Below the pieces are notes generated by a model that was given only the letters and a program-made list of their open reading frames with translations, ran no database searches and had not been told where the DNA came from. Position numbers and translations under genes: made by a program. From Macrolepiota albuminosa (Eukaryota; Basidiomycota; Agaricomycetes; Agaricales; Agaricaceae): a stretch of DNA of 64,000 nt. Within the stretch, counting starts at the first letter, position 1. Every line of letters begins with the position of its first letter. The DNA is taken from contig JAMWFC010000117.1 in NCBI GenBank assembly GCA_027475525.1, forward strand, positions 1,164,183 through 1,228,182, read 5' to 3'. Positions 13,103-26,300 of this stretch are shown here, piece by piece.

Positions 13103-14517
13103 ATGTCACAGAGAACGACCATTCTGATTGTGGGCGCCGGCCCAACAGGTCTTGCCGCTGCGATCTCTCTTGTCAAACAACACTTTTATGATTTTTTGAT
13201 TGTTGAAGAGTGCCGTAGTAGAGGACAAGCTTCACGAGCTATCACGATTCATGCTGCAACCCTAGAGGTACATAACGAATCTTTCCACCTGGTAGATTCA
13301 TTGAAGATGGCTGGACTAGGCTCTCGACTCCATAGGGTGTGCTGAGACCCTCGTTGCTTCTGGAATCAAAGGGACTGGTATGCAGGTCTCCGACAGAAGT
13401 ACCCCTTTCATAAGCGCAGATTTTGCTTCTCTTGCGCCTTATACCAAGTTTCCGTTCGTTCTGATTACATCTCAGAGCACTACTGAACGGGTGCTTGAAG
13501 CACAACTTAATGAGCTGGGTGTCAATGTTATTCGACCTGAGAAGGCCCTGGGGCTCAAATCTAATGACGATGGGGAGCTAGTTGTCACGTTCGAATCTGG
13601 CAAGGTCATCACGTCTCGATATGTCCTAGGTGCTGATGGTGCTAAATCCACGGTAAGCTCGACTTCAGAAGTCAAGTTGGTCAATGTTATCTCACTACAT
13701 CGATGAGATTCGTCAAATGGCCGGTGTTGGCTTTGCTGACCCTGACGGAACACAAATCAATGATCAGCTAGCACAGATGATACTTGCAGATGTGTCTTTC
13801 TCATCCACAAGCCCTCATTTGCCGACCAATGAAATCCATGGAACTGGTTCGGATGGCAGATTTTTCCTGCTTGCCCCATTGCCTAAAGAATCCCCAAATT
13901 CTGAAACAGTGTATAGAATTGGGTTCAATGTTCCCTTATCCGCTGGACCTTTGCCCTCTAACCCTCCCACTTCGTATCTCCAAAAATATATCGACGAGCA
14001 AGGACCTCACTACTTGTCCTCAGACTCATCTTTCAATCCAAGCCCTATTTACATCTCAAAGACTTTCTGGGCAACACGATTCAGAACGCATGCTGCCATC
14101 GCAGACCAGCTTCTCGTTAGGTTTGGCTCCCCCACGGCTAGTCGAGAACATAAGCGAGGCATCGTGGTTCTTGTTGGTGATGCCGCCCACATACACGCCC
14201 CAGCTGGTGGCCTTGGAATGAACCTTGGCATCCGGGATGCTATTTTCATTGGACCTGCTCTTGCAGCTCATGCCATGTCCAATTCTGATTCACTGTATTT
14301 CAACGATCGTATGCTGGAAGAATGTGTTGCAACCCGCCATGCTCGAGCACTCTCTACGATTCGGTTGACAAAAAGGATTATGTCCATCCTGAATGTATTT
14401 GGGGCTACCAGTGGTGGATTCCTTAACATCAGCTATTGGTTGTTTAGATTGGTTGGGATGATACCCCTTGCCAGGAGGAAAATCGCATGGCACCTCAGTG
14501 GTCTTGGGAACAAATGA
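13103..14517 (+). CDS. FAD-dependent aromatic-ring-hydroxylase-type monooxygenase
   Basis: Three exons (13103-13267, 13320-13652, 13708-14517) give 435 aa. The amino end has the Rossmann dinucleotide fold motif ILIVGAGPTGLAAAISL. The middle has the FAD/NADPH motif VLGADGAKST, and the ribityl-binding GD motif appears as VVLVGDAAHIHAPAGGLGMN. This places it in the PheA/TfdB-like group A flavoprotein hydroxylases, which add one oxygen to phenolic or other aromatic substrates using NAD(P)H; the substrate cannot be read from sequence. Many family members carry an extra C-terminal thioredoxin-like domain and are longer. This one stops after the helical tail (RLVGMIPLARRKIAWHLSGL), so it is the short form. 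No biosynthetic cluster partners surround it. Confidence 0.9.
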
Positions 14518-14697
14518 TTTTGCAAATAGATCCGTTTTTATGTCCCAAACCCGTATAGCGTATAGCATATGATGCTTACACTTCTCCCGCGATAAGATCT
14601 ATATATATTCAGTATTTCCACGTCCCCATTGAAGCGCCTTAGATTCCATAGACATGATTGACATGTGTGTGATCATGATAATATATTTTCCCAAGCA

Positions 14698-16197
14698 TCA
14701 CGGCTGACTATCTTCTACACTATTTTTGGCACGATTATAGTTATTCCAGATTGAACTCCATTCAGATTCTAGAATGCCTTCGTGCGGTTTCATATTGTCA
14801 GATATCTGATCTGTAGTCGCTGCCCAATGAACAGCACGTTCATAACATTGAAATGCAGCCAGGATATTCTTTCCTTGGGTTTCGTTCAAAATGCCGATCA
14901 GGTTCCAGGCTTCAGCGGTTGTCCGACGTGCATCCCGGAGGAGAGCCAGTGCCGGCTTCTTCATTGATCGTGAGTCCGTATATACAGATAACGGTGATGT
15001 GTCCTGAAGGGGAATGATATTTTCCCATGAAGAAAGGTACTTCCCTGTCAGCCCTTGGGCAACTCTCGCGGAGGACTCTGCAGCAGAGGTCAGATATCGA
15101 ATGGACGAAGCGAGGGGTTTTCCTCGGGCGTTGAGTACTTCTGCTAGATGGATCGATATGAGGGAAGAACGATGAAGAAGATAAAGGGCGTGAAGGGCGT
15201 GCGACGGAGAAACCGATGTTAAAGGTGTGGGAAGTGGCATATCACGAAGTATATCTAAAGTTGCTTCCTCAATTGCTTGTGCTTGATCAAGTTGGCCAGT
15301 TTGGGCATAGAAAGCAGACAATGATACAAGGGTAGAAGCCAGAATGCGCTGAGCACGAGGTGACGATGGTAAATTCCCAAGGGCTGAAGGTAGTGTTTTG
15401 AAGTCGTATGGAACCTCGCCTTGAGTCAGTTTGATGGCTCTTGACCACCACAAAATAGCATCATTATTCTTTTTCAGGTGAAAGTTGATTTCTCCCAGCC
15501 TTCCTGCTATGCTCGCAGCGTCAAGTCCTTCGCCAGCAAAACCAGCCCATGCTCGTTCGTATTCAGATTTTGATTCCTGAACAGCTTCTCTACCCAGCCG
15601 CTCAAGGATAGAGGCATGCCGGTAAATGAGTTGTGATATGGTTTCCGGGTGGAGATGCCGATCAGAGTTGCGTTCATTCGCGACCCGTAGCGCTCCGCGT
15701 AAGAAAGCTTCAGCGGATTTCATGTTTGCGTCAATAAGTTTCAAATCTTCTGGTCGACTCTCGTTGCGCGCGGGACTGTCCGGGGAGATTACGGCTGCTG
15801 CATTGCTTTCACCCCAATTGTATGCCGCCCATGCCGCGCGGACCCAATGTCGACCGTAATGTCCGAGCGCAGGGTCAGTCCCGCCCGCGATCGAATCGCC
15901 AGACCATTTCTCAACATCTTCGTCCCATTCCCAACGTTTTACCTCAGAATCTTGTTCTGGAGATAATTCTAACTTTTCAATCCGAAGATGTGTTCCCTCA
16001 AAGCCCACAACGGTAGCAATAACGATACCGAGAGAAGTGACGAAAGTGTACTTGATGATGCGCTTCCCGAACCGCATAACTCTAGAGGAAGCCACAATGT
16101 GTTTCAGAGAGTCGTGCGAGTAACGGCGCCATAATGGGTACACGGCCGGGCGCCTGTGGAGTGAGGACCGAACAATGTGTATGGATCCTCTGATCAT
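14698..16197 (-). CDS. Mitochondrial membrane-anchored TPR protein, Mgr3-like
   Basis: Single-exon gene, 499 aa. The first 45 residues are basic and lack acidic residues (MIRGSIHIVRSSLHRRPAVY), as in a mitochondrial presequence. One hydrophobic segment follows (about 50-68, YTFVTSLGIVIATVVGF). The rest is helical with TPR-like repeats, for example ISQLIYRHASILERLGREAV, AGRLGEINFHLKKNNDAILW and AWNLIGILNETQGKNILAAF. This layout matches yeast Mgr3, an inner-membrane TPR adaptor of the i-AAA protease Yme1. That assignment rests on architecture, not on clear sequence recall. Yme1 itself lies 7 kb away on the same strand. The 3' end converges on the FAD monooxygenase. Confidence 0.7.
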   Translation of the reverse strand: MIRGSIHIVRSSLHRRPAVYPLWRRYSHDSLKHIVASSRVMRFGKRIIKYTFVTSLGIVIATVVGFEGTHLRIEKLELSPEQDSEVKRWEWDEDVEKWSGDSIAGGTDPALGHYGRHWVRAAWAAYNWGESNAAAVISPDSPARNESRPEDLKLIDANMKSAEAFLRGALRVANERNSDRHLHPETISQLIYRHASILERLGREAVQESKSEYERAWAGFAGEGLDAASIAGRLGEINFHLKKNNDAILWWSRAIKLTQGEVPYDFKTLPSALGNLPSSPRAQRILASTLVSLSAFYAQTGQLDQAQAIEEATLDILRDMPLPTPLTSVSPSHALHALYLLHRSSLISIHLAEVLNARGKPLASSIRYLTSAAESSARVAQGLTGKYLSSWENIIPLQDTSPLSVYTDSRSMKKPALALLRDARRTTAEAWNLIGILNETQGKNILAAFQCYERAVHWAATTDQISDNMKPHEGILESEWSSIWNNYNRAKNSVEDSQP

Positions 16198-16502
16198 CGT
16201 TTCAAAATAAAAATTGATTCAATTATGTGATTCAATATATATAAGTACTAGTAATGGTGGTGGACGTTTCTGTCGGGATTCGGCACAGCTCCTCCCACGA
16301 CTCTATCTTGATGGATGTATGTAACAAATCCGACCTGCTGATTCCTCACGGCCTCCTACGCCGTGATAAGATACCCATAACTGAGGGTCTTTCTTTGATG
16401 ATCTAGATCCAATGTGCGAAAACACAACAATAAAATGGGGCCAGTACTTATATGTGCCGAAGTTTTCACACATCTCGCTTACGGTTCTTCCTGCCCGTCG
16501 CC
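16198..16502. promoter_or_regulatory. Divergent promoter, TPR protein / GH5-like gene
   Basis: This 305-bp spacer separates two divergent starts. A TATA-like run (AATATATATAAG) lies at about 16233-16244, 36-47 bp upstream of the minus-strand start. A weaker TTATATG lies about 55 bp upstream of the plus-strand start. Nothing else is evident. Confidence 0.35.
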
Positions 16503-18881
16503 ATGTTTTGTGGTCTCTGGTTGCTGTTTCTCGCAGTGCTTGTGGTCTCTGCATCCAATCCCGCCCAAACCATCCAGAGGGCGAAGACGTTGAATACTGC
16601 TCCTCCTAACACTACCTTTATCACCACCCACAACGGTCAATTCTTTGTCAATGGAAGGTACCTCTGCATTCTCATTCGTCGTTTCGATCGAGCTGACTAT
16701 CGGTGGGACCATATAAGTGTTTTCAAAGCTATTGGGACTAATGCATACTGGCTGAGCGCCCTAAACACTGAGCAAGATATGGACGCTACATTGGCCTCTA
16801 TCCGTGCCGCCAACTTCACAGTAGTCAGAACGTGGGCGTTCAATGGTGCGTTTATTGTTAATTTGCCTCAAGGTGTTCGTCTCTAAATACTGATTTCAAA
16901 TCAGATGTTAGTACTGTTCCTGAGAATGGAACATGGTTCCAGCTTATTAGTAACGGCACACTGTCTATCAATACTGGGCCCAATGGATTGCAAAAACTAG
17001 ATAAAGTGCTTCAACTAGCACAAAATCATGGTCTTTATGTTCTGCTCTCTCTCACGAACAATTGGGATCCCTCTCCTCTCACTGATGCTGATGCCTTTGC
17101 TATGGCTGATCAGCCATTACCCGATGGCTTCAATCCCAACCAGATTGGGCAAATGTCAGGATCGAATACAACTTTGCCACGGAATACATTGAGCAACTCT
17201 TATGGTTTGTAACGGCTTGAACCTTCATGAGTATTTCTGAAGAACCTCGATCTAATAGGTGGCATGGACACTTATGTTCGTAATTTCGGTGGCCCTCAGG
17301 AACATGATCAATTTTTCACAAATCAAACGCTTATTGACGCCTTCACGAACTATACGAATCAAGTCGTAAGTCGATATATGAATCACACAAGTGTCTTCGC
17401 CTGGTCAGTAAAGCCAATCAATTGAGCAAATCGTTTTTTCACTGTTTGTCCAGGGAAATAGGCAACGATCCTCGGTAAATCAACACACATTGACTCTCCA
17501 TGTGAAGTCTGAAGAATTATAGATGTAACTCTACACTCCCGAACAGTCTTGGTTGTATGGCCCAAAACGTTACTCAATGGCATTCGGTTGTTGCTCAGAA
17601 TATATCTCAGGTAGACCCCAATCACGTCGTGTCTTCTGGGTAAGAATACTTGGGACGTTTTTTTACTTTTGTCCGAGTGCTTACATAAATGATGTGATAC
17701 AGTAACCAAGGATTCTTCTGCCATAATTGTGCGAGATTGTTTAATGTAATGGCGCCTCCGCCGCCGCCCCAGGTATCTCCTGCGCCGGGATCACGTCGGA
17801 GTATCCCTCAGCCTCAGAGCAAGGCGAAACTCTTGAAAGATAGAAAAGCTGCTTGGAAAAAACAACGAGAGCGTCAGAAGCGTGCTGGTGTCCAACCCGA
17901 TGGTGTCAAAATCAGAGGTCGATGGACAGCCTCGCGTAAGTGTGATTTCCCCGCTGAAATTGTCAAAGCTGAGTGTCGTAGAAACAAAACGCCAATCTGA
18001 CCTCAATACTATGATGTCTGCGTTCGATGGATCACATGGGGTGGACAGCGCAGACATTATCAGCATCCCTAACATTGGTTTCAGCTCGTTCCAACTCTTC
18101 CCCGACCAGTTTGACTACTCTCAAAATCCACCTGATCCGAGCCTCCCCGCCTTCAATCAGACCTTGGAAATCGGTTTGAATTGGATCCAGCTTCATGTTG
18201 AACTTGCCCAGCTGTAAAAAAACAGTCCTTTGTAAAAAAATGTTGCTGATTATTTTGCGTTCTAGTTTCAACAAGCCTGTTATGCTCAATGGATTTGGGT
18301 TGGTGACGCAAGACAATCTACCTTTCTTTGTGCCGTTCAATTCAACGGTGGCACCTTTTGGTCCTGATTCACGTAGGTGGTAAATAAGCTACTTCTCAAT
18401 TCCCAATATATCTTCTTCGTCAGCAACCCCGATGAATGTTACACAGCCTATCGGTGTGACTGACAGCCAACGGGACGATGCATATGAACAATGGGTCCAA
18501 GGTATATCACCATTTGACGTTTGATGTATTTTTTCTTAACCTATTCCAGCGGCCGTCCTTGGTGGTCTCCAAGGAGTCCTTCAATATCAAGTAAGGTTTA
18601 GAATAATCATAACAGAGCTTGTTATTGAACCTGGGCCATTCAGTGGTCCCAAGGGAACTTAACTACACAGCCGGGGACGGCTATCTCACCGATGAGTAAT
18701 GAGACGTCGCAGTCACCGCTTCCAGATATGACAGGACAATCTCCAAACGACGGGTATGGATCTCTCGGAATGAGGTCAGCCTTGTGTTCATTGTCTGTTC
18801 AACCGGTGTTCTTACTTTCATGACAGCGAAGAGCAGGTTATTTCATCAATTAATGAAGGCGTGCAAGGCTTCGGGCCATAA
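16503..18881 (+). CDS. Secreted GH5 (mannanase subfamily-like) protein, catalytic residues replaced
   Basis: Start at 16503 gives a signal peptide (MFCGLWLLFLAVLVVSA). Spliced exons then read FFVNGSVFKAIGTNAYWLSA, ANFTVVRTWAFNDVSTVPENG, HGLYVLLSLTNNWD and TSVFAWEIGNDPRCNST, the fold landmarks of GH5_7 endo-1,4-beta-mannosidases. The acid/base glutamate, normally in NEPR, is Asp here (NDPR), and the nucleophile region, normally LEEFG, reads PVMLNGFGLV without a glutamate. Between the two sites sits an insert with a proline run and a strongly basic block (KDRKAAWKKQRERQKRAG). Splicing was followed through 16658-16717, 16846-16904, 17205-17258 and others to the stop at 18879-18881. Likely a secreted carbohydrate-binding or inactive relative rather than an active mannanase. 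Confidence 0.82.
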
Positions 18882-19332
18882 TTATATCGCCTTCATCCTT
18901 GATGAGGCTGTAGTATAATTTCTTGTGACGTTTCTCATGTGCTTGCAAACCGTCAGATGTAATTTGAAAGCAAAGTATTTGTTGCTTGGATTTTAGATAT
19001 GGACTTCTGAAATTAGATACTCAATCGACACTTGAAATGATTAGTTTATTCCTTGTATTCAAGACGAATGGATGAGATGATGAACAGTTATTGTATTGGC
19101 TTACTGCGCATTGTGTGCTAGGTATGCTTTAGGGTTCTAACAAGTTCAAAAGAGAAGAGAGCCATTGGGAGTTTTCATCATCGTCTTCGTTGCCGACAAT
19201 TCCTCCGGCGTTTTGGGTCCGTGACGTGACACATGAAGTCAAGCTTCTCACAACAGCCATCAAGGGTTGACTGAAGCCTAGCATATACTTTTGAATGTAT
19301 CGTCGAATCTAGTACGGTGTCATTGAAATATC
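18882..19332. other. Intergenic, 3' of GH5-like gene and 5' of XPD
   Basis: A 451-bp AT-rich spacer between two plus-strand genes. No ORF, repeat or RNA gene is seen. It must contain the terminator of the GH5-like gene and the promoter of the helicase. Confidence 0.6.
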
Positions 19333-22300
19333 ATGAAATTTTTCATTGACAATCTACCTGTGCGTCTCTGGGATTGTATGGAAGTAATCAGAAACACTGA
19401 AAAAGTCATAGGTTATATTTCCTTATGACAGGATCTATCCCGGTGAGTAGATAAATTTCTTGCGAGTGATAACAATCCATACTGAGGAAATTGCCAGAAC
19501 AATATGCTTACATGTGCGATTTGAAAAGGACCCTGGATGCTACCGTATGCCCAACTTACTCACCTTGGTATTACAATATGCATTTGACACGATTAGGGGC
19601 ATTGTGTCTTGGAAATGCCTTCCGGTACAGGGAAAACTGTCTCTCTGCTTTCCCTAATCGTTTCATACCAACAGGTGAATGCCTTTTCTACTTCACTTCG
19701 TTCTCGACCTCATGCTGTAGAAAGTTCTATCCAATGCGGCGAAAACTCATCTATTGTTCACGGACTGTCCCCGAAATCGAAAAAGCCCTTGCTGAACTTA
19801 AGCGTCTGATGGCATATCGTATATCTCATGCAGAGACTGACGAGGAAAGGGAGAAGGAGAGTAATTATTCAGGGCTAGGCTTGACGAGCCGGAAGAACCT
19901 CTGCATACACCCAGAGGTACGTTCACATGTGGTGCATTGTAATGAATGCAACTCAGCAACGTCAGGTCTCAAAAGAGAAGAAGGGGAAAGTGGTAGACGC
20001 GCGGTGTCGTGACATGACAAACTCTGCGGCCTGTGAAAAGGGTAGAGCAAATCCTGGTTCTGTGGAACTTTGTGATTGGCATGAAGCAAGTACAGGTCTC
20101 TCGGTCAATGTTCGCATCAATATTGAGACATATCTCTAGAATCTAGCGAAACTGGAACCAGGAAATCTTATCCCACCCGGAATTTGGACATTAGCGGACG
20201 TGCTACAATACGGACGTGATAAAGGTATATGCCCGTATTTTACAGTTCGTCGTATGGTCAGCCATTTTGTTACAGATGAGTTGGTTTTTGGAATATTGAT
20301 GGTGTTTAGATGCCATTTGTTGACATTATCATATATTCTTTTCACTACTTATTGGACCCCAAGGTGGCGGAACAAGTTTCAAAAGAATTGTCAAAAGATG
20401 CTATTGTAGTCTTCGACGAAGCTCACAACATTGGTACGTTCTGTTGTTTGAATGTTTGATGCCACATATAACACTCTACCCGAAGACAACGTCTGCATAG
20501 AGTCGCTAAGCATCGATTTGACCAGACCCATGTTGGACTCAGCAACCCGCAGCGTTGCTAAATTGGGCGAGAAAATTGAAGAGTACGTTAAAAAAGCATG
20601 CGTATAAATTATCATGAATACCACTTGCTATCTAGGGCGAAAACAACAGATGCGGCAAAGCTTCAAGATGAATACGCGAAGCTTATTGAGGGTCTACAAG
20701 ATGCTGTTGATGACACGGATGGTTTCATGGCGAACCCCCGTACGTTCTGCGAAAGTATCTAGACAATGGAAGCTGAGTATCTTCCGGCAGTCCTGCCAGA
20801 TGATCTTCTAAATGAAGCCATTCCTGGGAACATCAGAAAGGCTGAACATTTTGTCGCTTTTCTTAAACGTTTCGTTGAATACCTGAAGGTTGGTTTCGAC
20901 TCTGAGTCATGGCTCACTTCGGTAACTTTTCAAACTTCTTTAATAAGACTAGAATGAGAGTACTTCACGTTGTGGCAGAGACGCCCCTGTCATTCCTTCA
21001 GCATTTGAAAGATATAACATATATTGAACGACGGCCACTCAGGTATTTTGCCATCCCTGTCATCGGCCAGACCTAATAGTCAATCCGTAGGTTCTGCGCT
21101 GAGCGGTTGCAGTCTTTGATTCGTACTCTGAATATTGGTCGATTGGATGAACATTCAGCCCTTCAGAAAGTCGCAAGCTTTGCAACGTTGGTGGCTACAT
21201 ATGAAAAAGGCATGTTCTCAGCACTTACCGAATCATTCTTTTCATAGTTGACACTGTCAGTATAGGTTTTCTGCTTATCTTAGAACCCTTTGAGACCGAT
21301 AATGCGACGGTGCCCAATCCTGTATTCCACTTTACGTCCGTGCCCATTGTGTTATATCCTGCATACCCCACTAATTACGTTGCGGTTAGCTGCCTTGACC
21401 CTTCTCTTGCCATTAAGCCTGTATTTGAACGTTTCAGCAGTGTTGTCATAACATCCGGTACAATTTCTCCCTTGGACATGTATCCTAAAATGCTGCAATT
21501 CACCCCGGTGGTACAAGAAACCTATCCTATGACCTTGACCCGAAACGCTTTCCTTCCTTTAGTATGTGATCATTCCCTTGCTAGTCATATTATTTTTGAA
21601 TATGTCCTATAGGTCATAACCAGAGGAAGTGACCAAGTTGCAATCAGTTCCAGATTTGAAGTCAGAAACGACCCTGCTGTAGTTCGTAACTTCGGCAGTA
21701 TTCTTATTGAATACAGCAAGATTGTCCCGGATGGTATTGTGGCCTTTTTCCCTAGTTATCTCTATATGGAGTCAATCGTCGCGGCTTGGAATGACATGGT
21801 TAGTCTCCTTCTGGGCTTTTTTCGTGTTTTCCGTGTAAAGAATTACAGGGGATTCTGAACGAAGTGTGGAAGAATAAGCTCATCTTTGTTGAAACCCCTG
21901 ATGCAAACGAAACTAGCATTGCATTGGAGAATTATCGGAGGGTCAGTCCACGTCTTATTCAGAGATAGCTTTTTGACATTTTTCTAGGCTTGTGATAATG
22001 GACGCGGTGCAGTCCTCCTTTCTGTTGCTCGAGGGAAAGTATCCGAAGGAATCGATTTCGACCATAACTATGGTCGTGCTGTGATCATGTTTGGGTACAT
22101 GCCATCAGTCTATCTTAGGTGATACTACTGACTCGATCAAGTGTTCCGTATCAGTACACAGAAAGTCGAATACTCAAGGCTCGCTTGGAATATCTTCGGG
22201 ATGCGTATCGAATACGTGAATCAGAATTCCTGGGATTTGATGCTATGCGAAACGCGGCACAGTGTGTCGGTCGCGTATTGAGAGGTAAAACAGACTGGGG

Positions 22301-22688
22301 TCTCATGGTGTTCGCGGACAAGGTAAATAACTCCAGGATCGATACAACTAACCTTAAAACTTGACTGGGCTCATAGCGTTTCGCGCGTGCTGACAAGCGT
22401 GCCAAGCTTCCGCGATGGATCAACCAGTATATCACAGAGACAGCTTCGAATCTTTCGACCGACATGGCTCTTACTCTGTCCAAACTTTTCATGCGTTCGA
22501 TATCTCAAAATCCGAATGAAAATCAAACTGGAATATCTCTTTGGACCCTTGAGGACATTGCAAAGGCTCAAGCAAAGCAAAAGGCTTTGGCTTTGGCTCA
22601 GGCAGAAGCAAGTAATAATGATGAAGACGAGTATGGAGATGGCGGCATTGACGATACGATGCTCGTCGATTTGGATTTGGATGTTTAG
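19333..22688 (+). CDS. RAD3: TFIIH/NER 5'-3' DNA helicase XPD (Rad3)
   Basis: ATP-dependent helicase subunit of TFIIH, needed for nucleotide-excision repair and promoter opening. The start [10 protein letters not shown] at 19333 continues after a short intron into [20 protein letters not shown]. Walker A is [20 protein letters not shown], motif Ia [20 protein letters not shown], and the DEAH box [11 protein letters not shown]. Cysteines of the iron-sulfur domain are visible in [23 protein letters not shown] and [10 protein letters not shown]. Motif V/VI appears as [18 protein letters not shown] and [20 protein letters not shown]. The tail is acidic ([11 protein letters not shown]), stop at 22686-22688. 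Many introns of 45-60 bp. No assembly join was found in this gene, and the motifs are in order and intact. Confidence 0.96.
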
Positions 22689-23338
22689 AATGGCCCATGA
22701 GACCGTAATGTAATTAAATACATTGTACATCACAATATATACAAGTCTCGATTGTGTACATACATACCTTTTCTCAGATGTTAATTGAGCGTATATGCGT
22801 AGCCAAGGTTCTTCGAGGGCAATCTCAGCAAAACAACACACCACTCGACGTTTCTCAAGTTCGCGTACAATGTTCAATTTAACCAATTATCTGGTACTAC
22901 TTAATACTTTCTTATTTTCACTATCTGATATATACATCTCAACGAGATGTTCCTCCTGAGATATTTAGGTCATGTCGTTGGGAATATCAAGTCACTGTTA
23001 CTGCCCTTCAAGGTTGTTTTCTCCTTGCAATATCGCGGGAAATTTGACAGACTTGAAAAAGTCAAGGGTAATTTCAGAACCTTTCTTTGGTTAACTAGTT
23101 TAAGCATTTATTAACGACCACGAGAGAATTGTATCGTCAGTAGTTCAAGAAAGATAAGGATACAAGCACTGGAATATAATTATTGGAAACCAAGACAACA
23201 TCTAAGGGGTCTGCTGTCTCATGGAGCAAGGCGAGTTACGGCTCCTTGTCTACGAACTCCAAAAAGGCCATTTCTCAATTTAAAAGCCATCCCCAGAACC
23301 CCAGAACGTAAGAATTCCCTTTTTCTGTGGCCACATTA
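22689..23338. other. Convergent 3' intergenic region, XPD / Yme1
   Basis: A 650-bp AT-rich spacer between the stop of XPD and the stop of the minus-strand protease. I see no supported gene or repeat here. It holds the 3' ends of both genes. Confidence 0.6.
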
Positions 23339-26300
23339 TCATGAAGTGGTAGTTCGTTCCCGGCTTTCCAAGTTCGACATCTCATTGTCCAATACCTCGG
23401 TGATCGTCCTTATCGGTTCACCTTTGATGACCTTCTTTACTTCCTCGGCGTCCAGCGTCTCATGCTCGACCAAAGCATGGGCGAGCTACACAATAATCAG
23501 GGCGTGAAAATCGTTCAAATTGATTAGAAACTAACCCGATGAAGCTCCTCAAGTCTTTCTGTCAGAACGGTAGTAGCACGGGCTTCGCCGTCGCGCACAA
23601 GCCTGGAGAAAGTATGATCAATCGTGCCAACCAGGAACATTCAAGACGGGGAAAAACGAAGCTCACTTGGAGACCTCCGCCTCAATGGCTTCCTTTCTCT
23701 CGGGACTCAACATATCATCTCGGTCGTTGTAGTATATCGGGCCCAATCGAGAAAATCCCCATCGCTGAAATAATCAATGAGAACAAGAAGAAGAAGGACA
23801 TGTCTCTCAGCACCTTGACCATGTTTCGCGCTGTCCGAGTCGCGCTCTGAATATCTGAACTTGCACCACTAGTTACCCCATCCTCACCATAAACTGGAAG
23901 GAGAAAGAGGTTTGTCAGAATGACGGAGATCATTTAAGGAGTAACGCACTCAATTGCTCGGCAACACGTCCACCCATACACACGTCAATCTCAGCACGGA
24001 ATTCTTTGAGACTGACGGAAAAGCGGTCGTCCTTTGGAAGTTGCGAAGTCTGTCATGCGAAAAGTACTTGTCAGCATATGAGAAAGTAGACGTGATCCAA
24101 GAACGCACATATCCAAGAGCATGGCCTCGCGGAACACAAGTGACCTTGTGCAAAGGAATTGCACCATCCGTATACAAGGCCATCAGGGCATGTCCTCCCT
24201 AATTAGATAAAATGAGAGAAAATTCGCTAAACAACAATATCACAGACCTCATGATACGCAGTCGCAAGTTTGGCATCATGCTCAATGTACTGGCTCTTGC
24301 GTTCGGCGCCCATGACGATTCGATCCTAATCGATGTTCAGCATGACAATTGACAGCAACTGTGAGATGTTACCTTTGCCCATTCAAAGTGTTTCAGTCCT
24401 ACCTCAGAGGCGTGTTCCTTTGATGCTTGGATGGCAGCTTGACTGTCAGATATCAGCATCAACAGATAAAGGAACAGATAATCCTATGCTTACTTGACCA
24501 TGTTCTGTAAATCTGCTCCAGAGAAGCCGGGAGTGCCTCGTGCGAGAATTTTAGGGTCGACATCTGACGGCATGCGCCAGTCACTTCAATGAAGATATTA
24601 CCATCATTAGAAATTGATGGTCCTCACCGTTGCCCACGGTGACTTCCTTCATATGGTGTTTAAGGATTTGTACTCGGCCACGGATGTCCGGAAGAGGGAC
24701 AGCAATTGTCCTATCAAACCGACCAGGTCGAATAAGCGCCCTATAACAAGAATGAATGGATGCCTCCAACTTTGGATAATATTAACTGACTGATCGAGAC
24801 TCTCAGGAAAGTTTGTTGCTGCAATGACTATGACACCTTCACTCTGCTGGAAGCCGTCCATCTCAACCAACAGTTGATTCAAGGTCTGCTTCATGTACTG
24901 TTGGTCGCGACTGCTACGCTTTCCGCCAACGGCATCAAGTTCGTCGATAAAGATGATCGAGGGTTCCTTTTTCCGGGCTGCAGCAAAAAGTTCTCGAACT
25001 CGCTTGGCACCAACTCCAACAAACACCTCTTCGAAATCGGAGCTGGGACGAGATGAGAAAAAAAAATAGGACTATGGCGCTTGGCACCAACTCCAACAAA
25101 CACCTCTTCGAAATCGGAGCTGGGACGAGATGAGAAAAAAAAATAGGACTATGGAGGCACGTCATACCCAGAGGCAAAGAAGAAAGGAACGCCAGCTTCT
25201 CCTGCGATAGCACGGGCAAGAAGGGTTTTACCTGTCCCTGGAGGTCTAAGGAATGGACAGGTTTAGACATTTTTGACTTGAAAATATCAACAAACCCGGT
25301 AAGCAACACTCCTTTAGGCAATTTGCCGCCTAGAGAAGCAAATACTGTCGGATCTTTGAGGAATTGTACGACATCTAATAATTCCTACAAGTGTCATGTC
25401 AAGTATCAATATCTTGACATTGAAGCTCATAAATTTCATACCTCTTTCACCTCGTCGACGCCGTGAACATCAGAGAATTTGACGACTTTTCCTTCGGAAG
25501 GTTCAAACTGAGATTGTTGCGGACCAGCCTTCATGAATCCTGAACTTTCAAGAATTACGGCAAGGGTGACGAGGACCACTAGAGTGGTGTTAAAAGAAGT
25601 GAATAGAGGAGGGATAAAAACAGAGTTTAATACCAAATGTAGTTAGAAGGAAGACAAGTAGAGAACGAAATATACTAGGAACCCACGAGCCTTTGCCTGG
25701 CAAGGTCGTTAATCTCAGCATGTTGAAACACCCTAATCGAACGATACTCACGCTCCACTATTGTCACTGGAATGGGAGTATTGGATTGTCCCAATTCATA
25801 ACTTGTTTGCAATTTTGCCAAAGGTGTTGGTCGACTCGCCATAACTGCCTGCGCAATCTGTTCGCTCGACAAAGGAGAGTCTTGGGAGGGAACAGCAGTG
25901 GAAGGACTTGAAGATGGAATCGTGGTTGGTGACGCGTCCTGGGGATTCGATGACACGGAGTTGGGGACGTGTGTTGAGGCAAGTAAGCTGTCGCGGCGGC
26001 GTACAGCGGGACCGATGGAAGCATGCTGATTGGTTTGTACAAGGGCCGTAAGGTAGATTTGGAAGACTGGTGTAAACCGCAAAAGTGGAGATGCGCTATC
26101 CTGAAACGAGCAAGTAAGCGACGGAACGTGCAGACAGAGAACAGGACATACAAACTCGCACATTCGCTCCCAACGAGTGATTATTAGCTGATAAGCCAAG
26201 GGGAGTTTAGTATCGGCGAGGGCTTGGAAGAACGCGAGCTGCTTGGAGACATCATGTGGGTTGAGGTTGACTTCTTCCTCGAGGCGGCGGATGTGTGAAT

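Noticed and set aside
17936..17968. A 33-bp intron in the GH5-like gene
   Set aside because: The next AG at 17981 gives a 46-bp intron in the same frame, closer to the size of other introns here.
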